From Durusdinium trenchii (taxonomy: Eukaryota > Sar > Dinophyceae > Suessiales > Symbiodiniaceae), in the NCBI GenBank assembly GCA_963970005.1, contig CAXAMN010021551.1:995782-1059781 (forward strand): a stretch of DNA of 64,000 bases, written 5' to 3'. This document shows, piece after piece, positions 24,037 through 36,353 of the stretch (positions are counted from its first letter, which is position 1; the number at the start of each line of letters is the position of its first letter). The notes beneath the pieces are model-generated. The model saw nothing but the letters and a program-made list of their open reading frames with translations, was not told the origin of the DNA and made no database searches. The translations under genes were made by a program, and so were the position numbers.

Positions 24037-24360
24037 AGGGAATCCAATGGGCTAGCCTGCACTAATTGGGGATCTCCATTGGACACCCTTTGGATGGTCT
24101 AGGTATAAATCTCCTAAAAAGTATTCTTGCTCCAAAAGTTCGCGTGGTGGGAGATGGAGGATGGACTTCCAACTGATACCAATCAGGTTTGAAGAAGGAT
24201 TAGAAAGGTGTCTTTCCCTGCTTTCATTTATCTTGTTCTTCCATCTCTTTTTTCCTATGTCGTGTTCTTTTCCTTTCTGGTTCGGCTCGTTCCCCGCGCG
24301 ATCCAGCGGATTTCCGTGCATCGCACTTTTTTTTTATCTCGGCCGCGACGGTGCCGTCGA

Positions 24361-24570
24361 CTAGGTGGCCGTGCGACGAATGCCAGACACGGCCTCCGTC
24401 AACTTCTGGAGACCCTCCGGTTTTAACCCAGCGGTCGCTGAGGCCATGGAACTGAAGGTATCCACGTCAAGACAGAGTTGGAGGTAGATCTTGTCCAAAT
24501 CAGACACCTCGAGAGGCTTGGGCCCATTCATGAATCTAAGTGTAAATTCACACCCGGACACCGTGTCTCC
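24361..24570 (-). CDS. Last exon of an unrecognised gene downstream of COG2
   Basis: After an AG|G acceptor (near 24570) the minus frame reads DTVSGCEFTLRFMNGPKPLE, then VSDLDKIYLQLCLDVDTFSS, a helical stretch and a stop (TAG at 24361-24363). The varied sequence and a stop after ordinary residues suggest a true C-terminus. Possible upstream exons are at 25.2-25.5 kb. The family is not recognised. Confidence 0.6.
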   Translation of the reverse strand, partial: GDTVSGCEFTLRFMNGPKPLEVSDLDKIYLQLCLDVDTFSSMASATAGLKPEGLQKLTEAVSGIRRTAT

Positions 24571-25239
24571 TACACTGTGGCAGTGGATGACAATTCTGAC
24601 ATTCTTACAAAACAAACCCATGGCCTTTAGTTGCTTGTTTTCCCAAAACAAACCCGGCCATATCGGGCCGTATTGTCGCACCGGGGGACCATTGGATCCG
24701 GCAGGAGAAAAAAAGAAGGATGGGCATCCTCGACTCTTCGAACGCCATTTGACCCAGCTGCAGGTGGGGGTCATGATGGCTATCGAGGGAAAAGCAACAG
24801 TCTAGTAGAAACACTGACCAAGACGACCCTCCACGTCACCAGCATTGTGCATCATGTTCTTTTCTGGCCGCTGGCCTTTGACCAAAAGGGCGTGAGACTT
24901 GCACGAGGGGTGGTCAAAAACTGTTTGCTTCTTCATGCTTCCCCATGTCCCCTTTCAAAGAACCACAATCAAAGCTCTTTATACAAATACTCCTAGCTGC
25001 TTATCTGCGAACTGGAAGTCGTGGTGTTATCACCGATCTTCGCTCTAGGGTGGATTGTCAGTCATGTTCTCCAGCTTTGGAGGGTTGGGGTCATAGATTG
25101 TGTTCCCAAATCCACTACGATGGCTGGGAGTTGGGACCAACGCCCAAAACAAACATCATGTCCCAAGCGAAGAAGATCCGTGGCAATAGAAGCGCTTCGA
25201 CCGCCATGTAATTATATACTGGAGATCCATCTTTAATCA

Positions 25240-25475
25240 CAACGGCGCCCATCGTTGCGAACGACGCCTTCTCTCCCTCCCAAACGCCACCAACCCAGTA
25301 GGCAGCACGCTCCAAGCAGTCCACCGGCCCACGTGACTGGCCGTCCACGTTCGGATCCGTCCGACCGGTGCCCCCTCCGCCTGGTCATCGCCCTTGGCGT
25401 CGCCTCGTCCAGCGAGGCGGCGCAGGGAGGCCTCCTGCTGATGGGTCATCCTGGGCGATCGAAAAAGGAACCACC
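25240..25475 (-). CDS. Probable exon region, two open frames
   Basis: Two minus frames are open. One begins MTHQQEASLRRLAGRGDAKG after an AG|G acceptor. The other reads RGPVDCLERAAYWVGGVWEG and then EKASFATMGAVVIKDGSPVY, which is more protein-like in its second half. There may be two exons with a short intron between them. They lie just downstream of the COG2 stop and would belong to the next gene. Confidence 0.4.
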
Positions 25476-25843
25476 TGGTTGATGGGCAGCAAGATAAAGG
25501 TGTGTATATACATGAGTAGACCACAACAAAAAATGATCATAATGGTTGGTGCACATCATATTTGGTGCACCATTGGGCACCGCGAGTCTCCTCATGTTGA
25601 AAAGAATTGCATTTATGTCTCAGCACACCAGGACAGACATTCATGGCATTCAGGACACACGAGACTGCTCTTGTTTACTCTTATCAGAATGTCACAGAAA
25701 CATTGTAGTTGCATCATTTGCTGAGGCACTCAATGGTATTGACAAGTCAAGGTAGGATTCATGGACTTCCTCATTAAGCCCACCAGTGTTGCACAAGTTT
25801 CAGGCCGAGCTTTTTCCACCCATGACTAGAGCTCATGCATCCC

Positions 25844-28800
25844 TCAAATCCTCCAGTTCTTAAAATGAGCTTCTGATATTCTCTGGGCTTTCAAGCAGTA
25901 TTTTTGTAGATCTGTTATGATCTGTTCAATTCTATTAATCATCTCCCTGCAGCCCAAAAATGATAGGGCAGTCCTCATTGACCATCTCAAGAGCAACAAT
26001 CCGGAAAAATTGTGCATGACATGGACCTGGATCTGACCAGTCTGCCGCAATCTGCCCCAAATCCCTTGGGTTTTCTATAGTCGTCCAGGCATCTCAATGA
26101 GTTGCGTCGCCTGCACCGCGAACTCTTGCGCCGCTCCGTCCTGGACGCGGTTCCCGGTGCTTCTGAAAGGGCGACCGGCATAGTAGGCAGGGGGTTCGAA
26201 TAGGGAATGAATATGCTTGACCCTTTGAAGCCCATTCCCAATCTGAAAGGCCTTTGATGCAAGTCAAAGGAAGAAATCCTGCACGAGTTGAAGTAGGAAC
26301 AGGGCCCACACATACTGGCCTTGGGGGACCCGATGTCTTCCTTCCGAGCAAGAACACAATGAAACATCATGAAGCCCATGTTGGCTAGCTGATCCAAGAT
26401 TCAGATCCAGAACACGTAAGGCATGATTTGGTCAGAACTCGCCATACACCGGGCATTTGGTCAGGACTCTCAGCCCAAGCCCCAAAACGTTATAATTGCA
26501 CATCCCATCACGGCCTGTAATGACGCAACCCAAAAATCGAAACTTCCCCGAACCAACCTGGGTACCCTCCGATAGTTTGATAGAGCTGGTTGGAAAATGA
26601 TATTCCTCCATTGGCAAAATCGGAGGCCGTCTGTCAGGTTCTAAGTTGCTCTGTGGTCACGAAATCATGCACTTAATGTAGACTCTTGATCAATGAGCCT
26701 TCTGCAGTGCATTCCAAGCGTCCACCATTTCTTTGAGCCAAGCCCTGACGAAGTCTTCAGCTATCTTGGAACCCACCAAGACATCACGAAAGGCTGTCAG
26801 AGGCCTCCGGACACAGCGAAAGCTTCTGTGAAGCCAGGTGGTCTCAAAATTCAAAATCGAGAAACAAGCATGAAAAACCTACCGAGTCAGAGTCTGCTCA
26901 TTTGTCCGATCTCGCTCTGGAGGTAGTTTGGGCTGGCATCCCGCTTTTGTCTCTGCTTGTTCCTTGCAACAAGTGGTCAATGTCTTTTCACCACAAAAGA
27001 CCAGATCCCACCAGGTCTTTCCACCGACGTCGGGACCCACCTTAAGGAGGACTCCACATAGGGCGAGGCTTTGGTGGGCACCGGCTTGTTCAGCATCCGG
27101 TAGAAGGCTGGAATCCCGCGGATCGCCGCGAAGGGCGTCCCCATGGCCTGGGGGGAAGCCGAGAAGCGGGGTGGTGCTGGGAAGGTCTGCCATACAAACT
27201 TCCATACACCAGATGCTTTTAGCCAAAACACTCATGTTTGTACCCCAAAAACTTCGAAGACCGTGTGTTTTGAGCCACGTGCATGAGTATCTTGGACCAA
27301 TTCATCCATACTCCACCATCTTTCCCAAAAGCACACCGCCACGCAGTTCATCGTAGCAACAAAACCAAGAACTTTGGTCTTCCCCCCACCCAGCAACTGT
27401 TGACAGTTGACCGAGTTTGAAATGCAGGGCCCCTACTAAAGACACTTATGATTATTCTGCCCTGGGTAGATGTATGTAAGCCACTACGCCGTGGAGTTTC
27501 CCCTGTGTAGGAAGTGTTTCTTCCTGCAGGAGGACACACAACACCTGTCAACCACGCACAGGTCTTCCGCTTCCCACGTTTCTCTTCCCCGTTGTCAACG
27601 CTGCCACGAGGCGGCCACCACTTGCTTCACCATCCCATCCTTCAACAAAAGCAGCATTGGCTCCAGACTCCGAGCTGCCTCCATCAGCAGCACCTTAGCC
27701 ACCTCTCCTCGGCCGTTGGTTCAAAGACGGGACCTCCGTTGGTTCAGATGGAGAATGTACAGCTGTAAACCTGCAATAAGCGATTTCACCATGTCCTTTG
27801 CATGTTTAGAGGGGAGTCTCTATTTTGTGGGGGTCACTACACATGGCACCGTGCCTCGCTTGGAGGTTCAGTCCACAATGTCCCATGACCACCAGAAAGA
27901 ATCAAGAAAGACCTCCGTGTTTCATGTCCGTTGCCGCCCGTGTGCTTGTGGAAATATGCAGTCCAGACCCGGGAATATGCTCGATTCCCATTCATCGGAG
28001 AGAAGATCATGTCCCTGGTCCAAATGCATCGAACGGTCCATTCATCGAATCCCACCCAAACCAAGGGGTCACGAATCGCAAGAGAAAACTCCATTCTAAA
28101 GAACTAAACAAAGCAAAAACCTCCATTCGAACACCTCCAGTTCTCGTGGCTTCTCTGACTCCAATGGCTCCAAGAAGAGCTGGGCTACAAGCCCTGGTGA
28201 CCCCTCCACGCTGAAGCTGGCAATCACCTGGCTAGGATTCTGGCGAACAGTTCCGCACAGGCGATTAGTGACTGGCGGTTGCTATGGGTGAAAAAAAACC
28301 GCCGCCAAACCGAACATGTCGAGTCCAAATAAGTAAACTGACGCAATAGGCAAGTGGAAAGACCTCGTTAGGACTGGAGGCCGCTTTTTGTTTGTGCCAC
28401 GTTCCACCCACTGTGGGGTCCTCATTGTCTAGGCTAGGAATAGGTATACTGGGTAGTATTGACCCCAAGTATCAGCAAACATGTTTCTGGCATTTTCTGG
28501 CTATATCAAGAAGGAGTCCATCTTCTTCGCACGTGGACCTGGAACATGCCTTTTGTGCGGTATTTGGATACTGCACCACCCAGGTGAATTGGCAGTTTTG
28601 GTGCAGGGGTTGGAATTGAAATCCCAAACCCAAACAATAGCACACAATACAACAGAACTCCTTGAAGGGAGAACACCAGGATTTTTCGCTGCATTGCACT
28701 TGCTACATGTACATAACCCTGATACGCATATTGGATGTACAATTTATTCTCTGGGTGTGCTTACACTTGCTACAATATGTTCCCTCTCTCTCTCTCTCTT

Positions 28801-31800
28801 TCTCTGAGTTGCGGGTGCACCTGGGCTCAGAACCACCACATTCATGTAAAGGGAGGGAGGTCCGTTTGAGCTGGGCAGCAGGTGCTGCCGCCGTCGGCAA
28901 CTTCAGAAACAAACTGTTGCCAACCTGCTTCCAACACATGTCCATGTCTATGATGAGACAATTAGGTTGCGCACCTGCAAGACGTCCGCTGCGGCGCGTG
29001 CGAAGCGCACCGGCAAGGAGGATGCACTCCAACCTTGCTGTGCAGCATCCCAAGCACCACCAGCGCTCGTCTCCACGAAGGCCGAGATGGCTTTCCCGTA
29101 CTTGGCCACCAGCTCCAGCGAGAGTCGGGCCATCTTGGGATACAAGCAGCTCAAATACCAAGCCTTCCAGACCAGATCGATGGTCCTGAGATGGATGTCA
29201 AAAGGGACTGGTCCTATTTTGCTCATAACATGTCGTCCGTTTTCAAAAACTGAAGAGCTCGTCCAAACGTCCCACGTCCCACGTCCCACCTGGCCTGATG
29301 AGCTCGCCAGAGACCGGAAGCCAGTAGACGCCACCGGGCTCGGCGGAGTCGAGCGTGAGCTTCTGGGCGGCGGTGTCCAGGCGCTGTGCCGCCTCCTTCG
29401 TGCGGAGGGAGCAGTAGACCTGCGTCGGGACGTGGTCGCCGCACGGAGGCAAGTGAGGTCTGGGAGGGACAGGGAGGGAGGTCTGGGCAGCACCAGGAAG
29501 AGGAAGTGGTTTCACCACTTCGGGCAAGAAGAGTCTCCGTGTCGTTTCTCGTCAGATTCAGAGACTCAAAGACTTGGGAATTCCCATGGCTTGGTTCGTT
29601 GCTTTCCCCCACAAGCCCTCAATCAACTAACAGCTAAGAACACCTCCTACCAGGTCCTACCAACTGACGCCAAAGTTCTTCCTTCAAGAGTAGAAAGGAT
29701 TGCTGCAACCTCTCTTCCGTGGGAATTTCTTCGCGGCCAAGGCAGCATGACCTCCGTCTCGCCGGTCGACTCACCCTTCGACTCACCCCCACGGGTCCTC
29801 ATGTCCCGATCCAGCCGGGACTGACGCCTGCGTCTTCCACTTTCGTTGGAAGTCGACCAACTTCCTTTGGAGCTCTCCAGCTTCGCTCACCTCCATGACT
29901 TCCTCTGCCTGGCGCAGGAAGCTGCTGAAGTGCCGGTAGTTGGCCGCGAAGGTGTCCGGGAAAGCGGGCATAAAGACGTTGGGCCACACCTGAGGGCTTC
30001 GTTGAAACGTGTACGGTGGATCCATTCGTTGAAGTGTGGCTGATGATTGATGATACTCCTGAATGGTATCTTGTTTCATGTTTTTCCACCAGGTAAATGC
30101 AAGCGGTCAAAGAAGTTATGGAGTGTGTGCGTATGTGTATATATATATAATTATATATAGAGAGAGAGAGTGTGTGTGTGTACACAGGTGAGAAAATCAT
30201 GTACTGTACTACATTGATGGTTTGGCAGAAGACCTTTCAGAAGTAAAACACACCAAAAGCTTCACAACATCTGAGGATAACCAAATGAGTGGGTCTCCCT
30301 CTACCTCATGTTGAGACCACCCTCCTATGTGGAAAAACGCGAATCCGATTTGATTCCAGGCCCACCTCCTGCACTTTTTGCAGGCAGGGCAGAACCAGCG
30401 CCTCTGCCAGCAGTCTGACGCGAGGCATCTCCACATCTCCAGAGCTCCCACTACTCCAGCGGCGGGCGAACCACAGCAACGCAGAGGCCTCGGTTGGTAA
30501 ATGTCAAGAAACTCGCTATTCCCGCCGAAAGCCTGGGAGCCACAAAACGATGAGATGGAAGAACCTAAGAACACCAAGATGGAAAACGATGTGTTTCTTT
30601 TTTCTGGAAATGCCACAGAAACCCTAAATGTCCTTTCTTCACCCGAAACGGGCCTCCGTGAAGAAGGTCTCCTGCACTGAATGGAAGAAAATAGCCAGAT
30701 CCACCGCCCCCGCGCTGACCATCTTGGAGCCTGGTTTGAGTTGCATGCGTGTTGGGCGGTGGCAATTGCGTGGTGAACCCCAAACCTATAGGAAAGAGTC
30801 CAAAAATGCAAACATCATGCACCTCAACGACGGCTGAAGTGGATGGTTCCATCCGCCCCATTCCAAATCCACATGGCCACGCCTTCCGCCATGGCCATGG
30901 CCTTCCGCTTCTGCTCCTCCGCCACCGCATTGCATGTGGCACTGAGCTCCTCGAGCTTCGCTCGCACGAAGACCTCTCCGAAGCTCTGCTCCACCAGTGC
31001 AGCATGGCCCAGGTGGCACAGCGCACGGCTGAGTTGGCAGATCGCCAGGAACTCCTCGGGGTCGACCGGTGTCGGTGGACGGTGTCGGTGGCTTCGGTGC
31101 CCACCAGGTTGTCCCACCAGGTCGGACGATGTGGGGACAACCTGGTGGGGTGCTTCCTGAGGAAGTTCAGGGGACTCTCCACGGGTAAGCTGATCTCTGG
31201 AACCTACCCAAGAATTTCGATGGGTCCCCTATTCGGCCAAATATGTAAGAACTACTCTGCGACCAGGCCCAAGGCCCTCAGACAAACCCATTTGCCTCTG
31301 AAACTGATAGCGCCCCCCAAAAATGCGAACTACGAGTAGTTTCATTGTATTCCATTATTCCATGTTTACTTCCCTTTCTACTGTTCTTTTCAAGGTCCCA
31401 CGGAAACAAGAAAAATGAAAAAACTTTTCCAGACCCGGAAAGCCTCCATAATTCCCCAAGTCAAAGGAAAAACAAACGGCCAAAAGAGCTCTTGGTGCTG
31501 ACCCAATCCGGTGGTGTCGAGGGCTCTTCTTCAATCCTCCTCTCCTGCCTCTTTTGACCCGGCATCCCAGGCGCAGTGTTGGGTATTTCACCCGCAGCAT
31601 CCCAGGAGCGCTTCGAGCAAAGCAGCAAAGGCCGCAGCTGCTCCACCAATTTCTGGCTGAAATCCTCTTGGAAGGACATGGCCTGGTGAATCCACGGACC
31701 GTCGCCCCAGCGTCGAGTTTCACCGTTTCGTCGTCCGTTTCCATCACCGTGGCTGGTGCTTTTGGAAGAGAACCCTGACTCTTACCAAAGCCTGGCTGGT

Positions 31801-34365
31801 TCTTGCATGGTGAATCCTGAATCCGGAACTTGTAGCCAGTCTTGGAGTGGGAAAGAAGGAAACCCCACCTGAGAGGATGAAGCATCTTCCTCCGATCGTC
31901 CAAAACCAAGATGCTTTCATGCTAAATGGATCTTGGAGTGGAACTTTTGAATCAAGCATTACGCCAAAAAGACTTCAAAGAATGTGCATCCATCATGATG
32001 CATCTAAAACTTCTAGAAGTATCACCTGACCGTGGAATACCTACAGTACTTAGTACTTGGAGAAGGAACGGGCGGCCTTTCCGGCCTTCGTGGCCTGAGA
32101 TGAAATATTAAATAGACCGAGAAGGAATTGCTCTCGGAGAGTGGGAGGGGGATGATCTGAGAAAAAGGTGGGGTCGCCAAGTGCATTTGCATCAAAAGAT
32201 GTGTTCAACACAGAACGCATCCAAAGGAGCGCACATACAGGGCGAAAGGGGGGATGATGATCTTCGCTCGGATGCTATACAATACTATACAATGATGCTA
32301 CCAAAACCTGGCGAAAACAATACAGACACTGACTTGTCCCCACGGCTTCGTAGCAACATCAACATGTCGGAAAAGCTTCAGGAAGGAGGTCTATCTCCCC
32401 CCAAAAAGAACCGCTCGGCCCAATTACCGCGATGCCCACCGTTCACGGTCGGCTCTCACCTCTCACCTCTCGCCCGTTCTCGAACCGTGCCTCTTCCAGC
32501 AACGCCTGACACTCGGGCGACGCTGCATGAGCTCCCTGCAGGCTCAGACGGATCCGCCGCAGGTCCCGCGCCACCGCCTCTTGGAGGTTCCTTGGCGAAG
32601 GACGACTTAGCCAGGTTCTGCGAAAACGGTCTGGATGGAACGGGTGAATCCCACCCAACTGTGTGTGAATCTGATTGTGGGATCTTCCACAAGCCCAAAA
32701 GTGAATCTCAACCATCAGCACATGTCAAGGAACCGCGGCCTCGCCGCATCGATTCCAGTGCCCGATGAGCGGACCTTTTCTAAAAGCCTGGTCACAGGCA
32801 TCGCTTCGCGGTCGGTCGGCGCGGGCGATGTCGGTCCGCTGGAGGGAGGCAGGGGCATCTGGAACAGAAACTGAGAGTGAGTCTTGATCCCCCGTCCCGG
32901 GCGTTCCGTTTGAGGTCACATTTCTGTAGCCAATGTTCAGATGCATTGTCAATATACAGTATATAGTTCTAGTTGCGATTCTGTTGTAGACATGCAGCAT
33001 CTGTTTTTCCACCCGCACCAGTTGCATTGGCCTCACCTGGCATTCTCGATGTATGCCCGAAGCGCGTCCTTGCGAGCTCCGATCCGCACCAGCCCTTGGT
33101 GAGCTTCTTCTGCCTTTTGCAAAAGACTTCCAAGTTTGCTGTGCAGTCCTGACGGTGAGGGGCTCATGTTGATGGCCGGGTAGCAACCTCGATGGAAGGA
33201 GAAACTCTACAGTTATATATTATAAATACACATTTCATAACATTGCTCGACCCATGTCAGTGTGGGAGTCGCTGATGTTCAATCAGGTTTAGAATTTAGA
33301 ATGTATATGATATATGTGATACAAAGATCCATCAAAACCCTACATCTTTGGGCTCCTATCATACTCACCACAAGACCGAATAGTCATCCAGGTCCAGTGT
33401 CCTAATTATGATCTTTTGCTGGCTCCAGAGGCCTTGTCTCCTCAATCAAGGTCGGCCCACCCATCACGGTCCGTATCACTCCTGCTGAATAAGAAAAAAC
33501 AACAGGTCCTTTGGTCAGCTCTGCAGACTCTTCCAAGGGCGCGCGCAGCGGCTTCAGCGCCCGCTCGACCCCTTGCATCCGCGAGGACAAGCTCACGAAG
33601 TCCGCATACTTCCTTCGCTTTCGCTCGCTCGTCCGGTCCGTGGCGACGCGTGGCGGCAGAGGTGGTGGGAGGGGTCGTGGTGGGGCAGAGGCAGAGACCT
33701 GATCATGCCCCTCCTTCCTCTGGTCTTGACAAAACAATACAAAACATATGTCTACCTCTTCAGTTGCTTGAGCCTCTCGAGTTGCAAAGACCCTGTCATG
33801 CGATTGACAGACCTGTGGCAGAAAGCTTCCCGTCAAGGGTTCCGTCGCTCGAGAGCGAGGGCGACGGAGTGGCCGGATGAACAATCTTGTAGTCGATGCT
33901 GAAATCGCCAAAGCCTCAACAGTCTCACTGGTGCTTAGTTGGAGTAAGGAGCCCCCAATAAGAGATTCCTCTGGATCCATTCCCTTCCAACCATTCATCC
34001 CACAGGTGCACCCCAATGGACTGGACTAAGCGGCGGATCAGCAGGAATAACTGCCTTCGACAGACCCCCAGCCACCTTGCCATCTACATTCCCTCCCGAA
34101 AACCATCAGGGACATTGGAAAATCAAAACATCCAGAATCCTCCAGACCATTCGCCACCCCGAACCACCGGGCCGTCCACGTTCCCACATTCCAACTCCAA
34201 GGATCTCATTGATCAGTTCCACCAGCTCCTGCCGCGCCGAGGCGTGATGCGTTCGGAGGCTCTTCTGCAGCTGCGGCAGAGGCACCCGCTTGCGGTAGCG
34301 CTGCACCAGCTCCTGCGGTCGCCGTGAACCGGCCAGCTGGAAACGAGCGGCCCATGCAGTGATTT
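25844..34365 (-). CDS. COG2: COG2, conserved oligomeric Golgi complex subunit 2 (16 exons)
   Basis: COG2 is a subunit of the COG tethering complex, which guides retrograde vesicles within the Golgi. I joined 16 exons in phase: 34365-34206, 33612-33509, 33148-33037, 32838-32740, 32590-32467, 31682-31602, 31054-30902, 29989-29828, 29419-29295, 29185-28975, 28203-28135, 27702-27640, 27147-27041, 26804-26699, 26140-26094 and 25946-25844 (607 visible residues). The N-terminal signature is RQELVELINE joined to KYADFVSLSSRMQGVERALK, the usual COG2 helix with LINRDYADFV. The C-terminal domain has AFYRMLNKPVPTKASPYVES followed by SLRPLTAF, as in plant COG2. Donors are GT, GC and GA, five each; acceptors are AG|G except two. 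The family is about 740 residues, so some N-terminal residues upstream of 34365 are missing. The end of exon 6 is the least certain join. Confidence 0.85.
28784..28806. repeat. (TC)n microsatellite
   Basis: A short TC dinucleotide run inside a COG2 intron. Confidence 0.9.
30136..30182. repeat. (AT)n, (AG)n and (GT)n compound microsatellite
   Basis: TATATATA, AGAGAGAG and TGTGTGTG runs follow each other in a COG2 intron. Confidence 0.9.
31100..31149. repeat. 16-bp perfect inverted repeat in a COG2 intron
   Basis: CCCACCAGGTTGTCCC (31100-31115) is repeated in inverse at 31134-31149 with an 18-base loop. It lies about 46 bases upstream of the acceptor of COG2 exon 7, near where a branch point would be. 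Confidence 0.85.
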
Positions 34366-35382
34366 CTGTGGGCTCCGGTCAAATTGGATCAGCCCAGACC
34401 AGATTGGTCCAGAGGTTTGAGATGCGAAGATTGGTTTGACTCATTGTCCTTCATGATCGGTCTGGGCTGCGAGAGTTGGTGGAAAATGGGTTACAATCAC
34501 GGGCAGCCCTACTGTTATTTTTGAAACTCGTTGGGTCAAAACACGTGAAAACGACACACCCTGGACTCTGGAGAGAGGTGAATCAAGAAGCTGAGTGTCA
34601 TCCGGTGATGTTCTAAGTTGTTGCAACTGTTGATGGCTCTTTACTTTAGTGCACGACCCGACCTTCACAGAAATCCTGTAAGACCCTGAAGACTTTGCCG
34701 ATTACAGTCTGTTTTGTACCACAAGTCTTGCAAAACGATTCGCAGGTACATAGCGCTGGTCAGGCGTTGCATGGCTTTGCGTCTAGCACAAGTGGATAGT
34801 CAAAAGTTTCGCAGGGTGCAAATCTCCACTGTTCTCTGCACCCCCTTCTCATGAAATGGTTGGAGATGTCCGAAGGTTATTTAAATACCTTCGAAGCTCC
34901 GCATTTCCAGGTGTCGACGCACAAGCGGGAAAAACGCCGTGCTCGATGTCGATGTCGGGAGCTGAACCCTAAACTCCGATGTGTGGAAACGGTCCGTTTC
35001 CCGGACACGGCGGGATCCGTGTCTCTTCTCTTTCAGAAGATAGCTCTCCATGTGACTACGGAGAATCGATTGTTGACTCACCTGTCCACTCTAAGCGGTG
35101 CCGAGTAAGCGTACGGGATGCCCTGAGCGAAGGAGAGCGGAGCTGAAGAGATGGGGCAGATGCTGTCGAGATGTCGGTCCTCATGGTGCTCTACGTCCTA
35201 CTTGGATGACATCTTGATTATCATGGCAAGAGAGGTCATCCGGCGGGCCTTCATCCAGGTCCTTGAGGTAGCGATCAGAGAAACTGAATCCAAAGGACCA
35301 TTTTTGGGGGTTGCAAATGGGTCGCGAAGGGATGTGAAAAGAAAAGACCCTCCGGTGGCGAAAAAACCACACGCGAACCGCA

Positions 35383-35408
35383 GATCCGCAGATCCGCAGA
35401 TCCGCATG
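35383..35408. repeat. GCAGATCC 8-bp tandem repeat
   Basis: Three CGCAGATC units in a row. Confidence 0.9.
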
Positions 35409-35924
35409 GCGGTTTGGAGGTCAGAATTGCTGGTCGACCGGTGTTTTCTTCCTGCAAAGTGCCTGGGGGTGGGGGAGGTCGAGCGCAGCGGTTTTGGAGC
35501 AAATGGTTGCGTTGCAACGGCATGGCCGGCAGGTCGAAGCGGTTGGAAGGAGACACAAACATGGGGAAACGAGTCAGAAAAAGTTAGTAAAAAGGCGATC
35601 GGAGACTGCCCAAGGTGGCCTATAGGCCTATAGGTATCCAGTTGGCCTGGGTAAACTTTTGTGTACAAATTTTACACAATATGTTCTTTATAATTACACA
35701 CCATATATATATATATATGTGTGTGTCCAAGAAGGCTCAAAGGAGCAAGCTCCAGTGTGACTGCCGACCTGGAAGTGTCACTGAAACGGGCTGCACAAGG
35801 AGGTGATGAGTCTCCGCACATTGCTCCGTCAGCATGCCTTTGCGGCCGCACGCCCACATGCATTTCAGAGTAACAGAAAAGAACACAAGCCGCAAATGAC
35901 AGAAAACCCAACATCTGCAGGGTG

Positions 35925-36030
35925 GACCTCCCAACATCTGCGTCTCGTCCTTGGCATCGAACTTGGGATTCTCAAACTCTGTGTAGTGCACTTCATCCAT
36001 GGCGAGGCGCCGTCTGCGCGCCGATGAATG
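35925..36030 (-). CDS. Probable exon, possibly a first exon
   Basis: The minus frame contains MDEVHYTEFENPKFDAKDET followed by QMLG and a GG/GT boundary. The Met follows a basic run (RRRRLA), so it could be a start codon or an internal residue. It is the next minus-strand segment after the stop at 36354. The family is not recognised. Confidence 0.4.
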
Positions 36031-36353
36031 GTTTCTGCGCTCACCCCCCCAAATCTTCGGGTGGCTCATACGGTATGGCATGGATTCCGAGTCCTCAGAG
36101 GTTTCTTCGTGACATGTCTTTCTTGCGTCTGGTGGCTGGACCATTGGGGCGTGCAAGGATCAGATCCGAAGATCGGTAGCATGGCTTAAAAGCTTCGGAT
36201 ACATGTTCAAAGCTCTGATCAGGAATTTTCGTATGTCAAAGTCTGCTGCCAGCACTCTGCTGCTAGCACTTCTTCATACAGTTTCATGATGTATTCCACA
36301 TCCACCCTAAAATCGAACTTGGTATGATTGCCCGCAACGTGTCAATCTGGGTC

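Noticed and set aside
26185-26205. GGTTCGAAT, like the T-arm of a tRNA
   Set aside because: No matching stems or anticodon arm could be folded around it. No tRNA or rRNA gene was recognised anywhere in the window.
26729-26745. Spliced-leader-like word on the minus strand (TTGGCTCAAAG)
   Set aside because: It lies inside a COG2 coding exon and differs from the leader at its end.
28967-29824. 285-codon plus-strand open frame
   Set aside because: It is antisense to COG2 exons 8-10, which match the family in order and phase.
35151-35300. Plus-strand reading with a YLDD motif, like a reverse transcriptase active site
   Set aside because: The residues after the motif do not fit a reverse transcriptase palm, no other polymerase motifs are nearby, and all three frames on the other strand are also open here. 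Probably chance.
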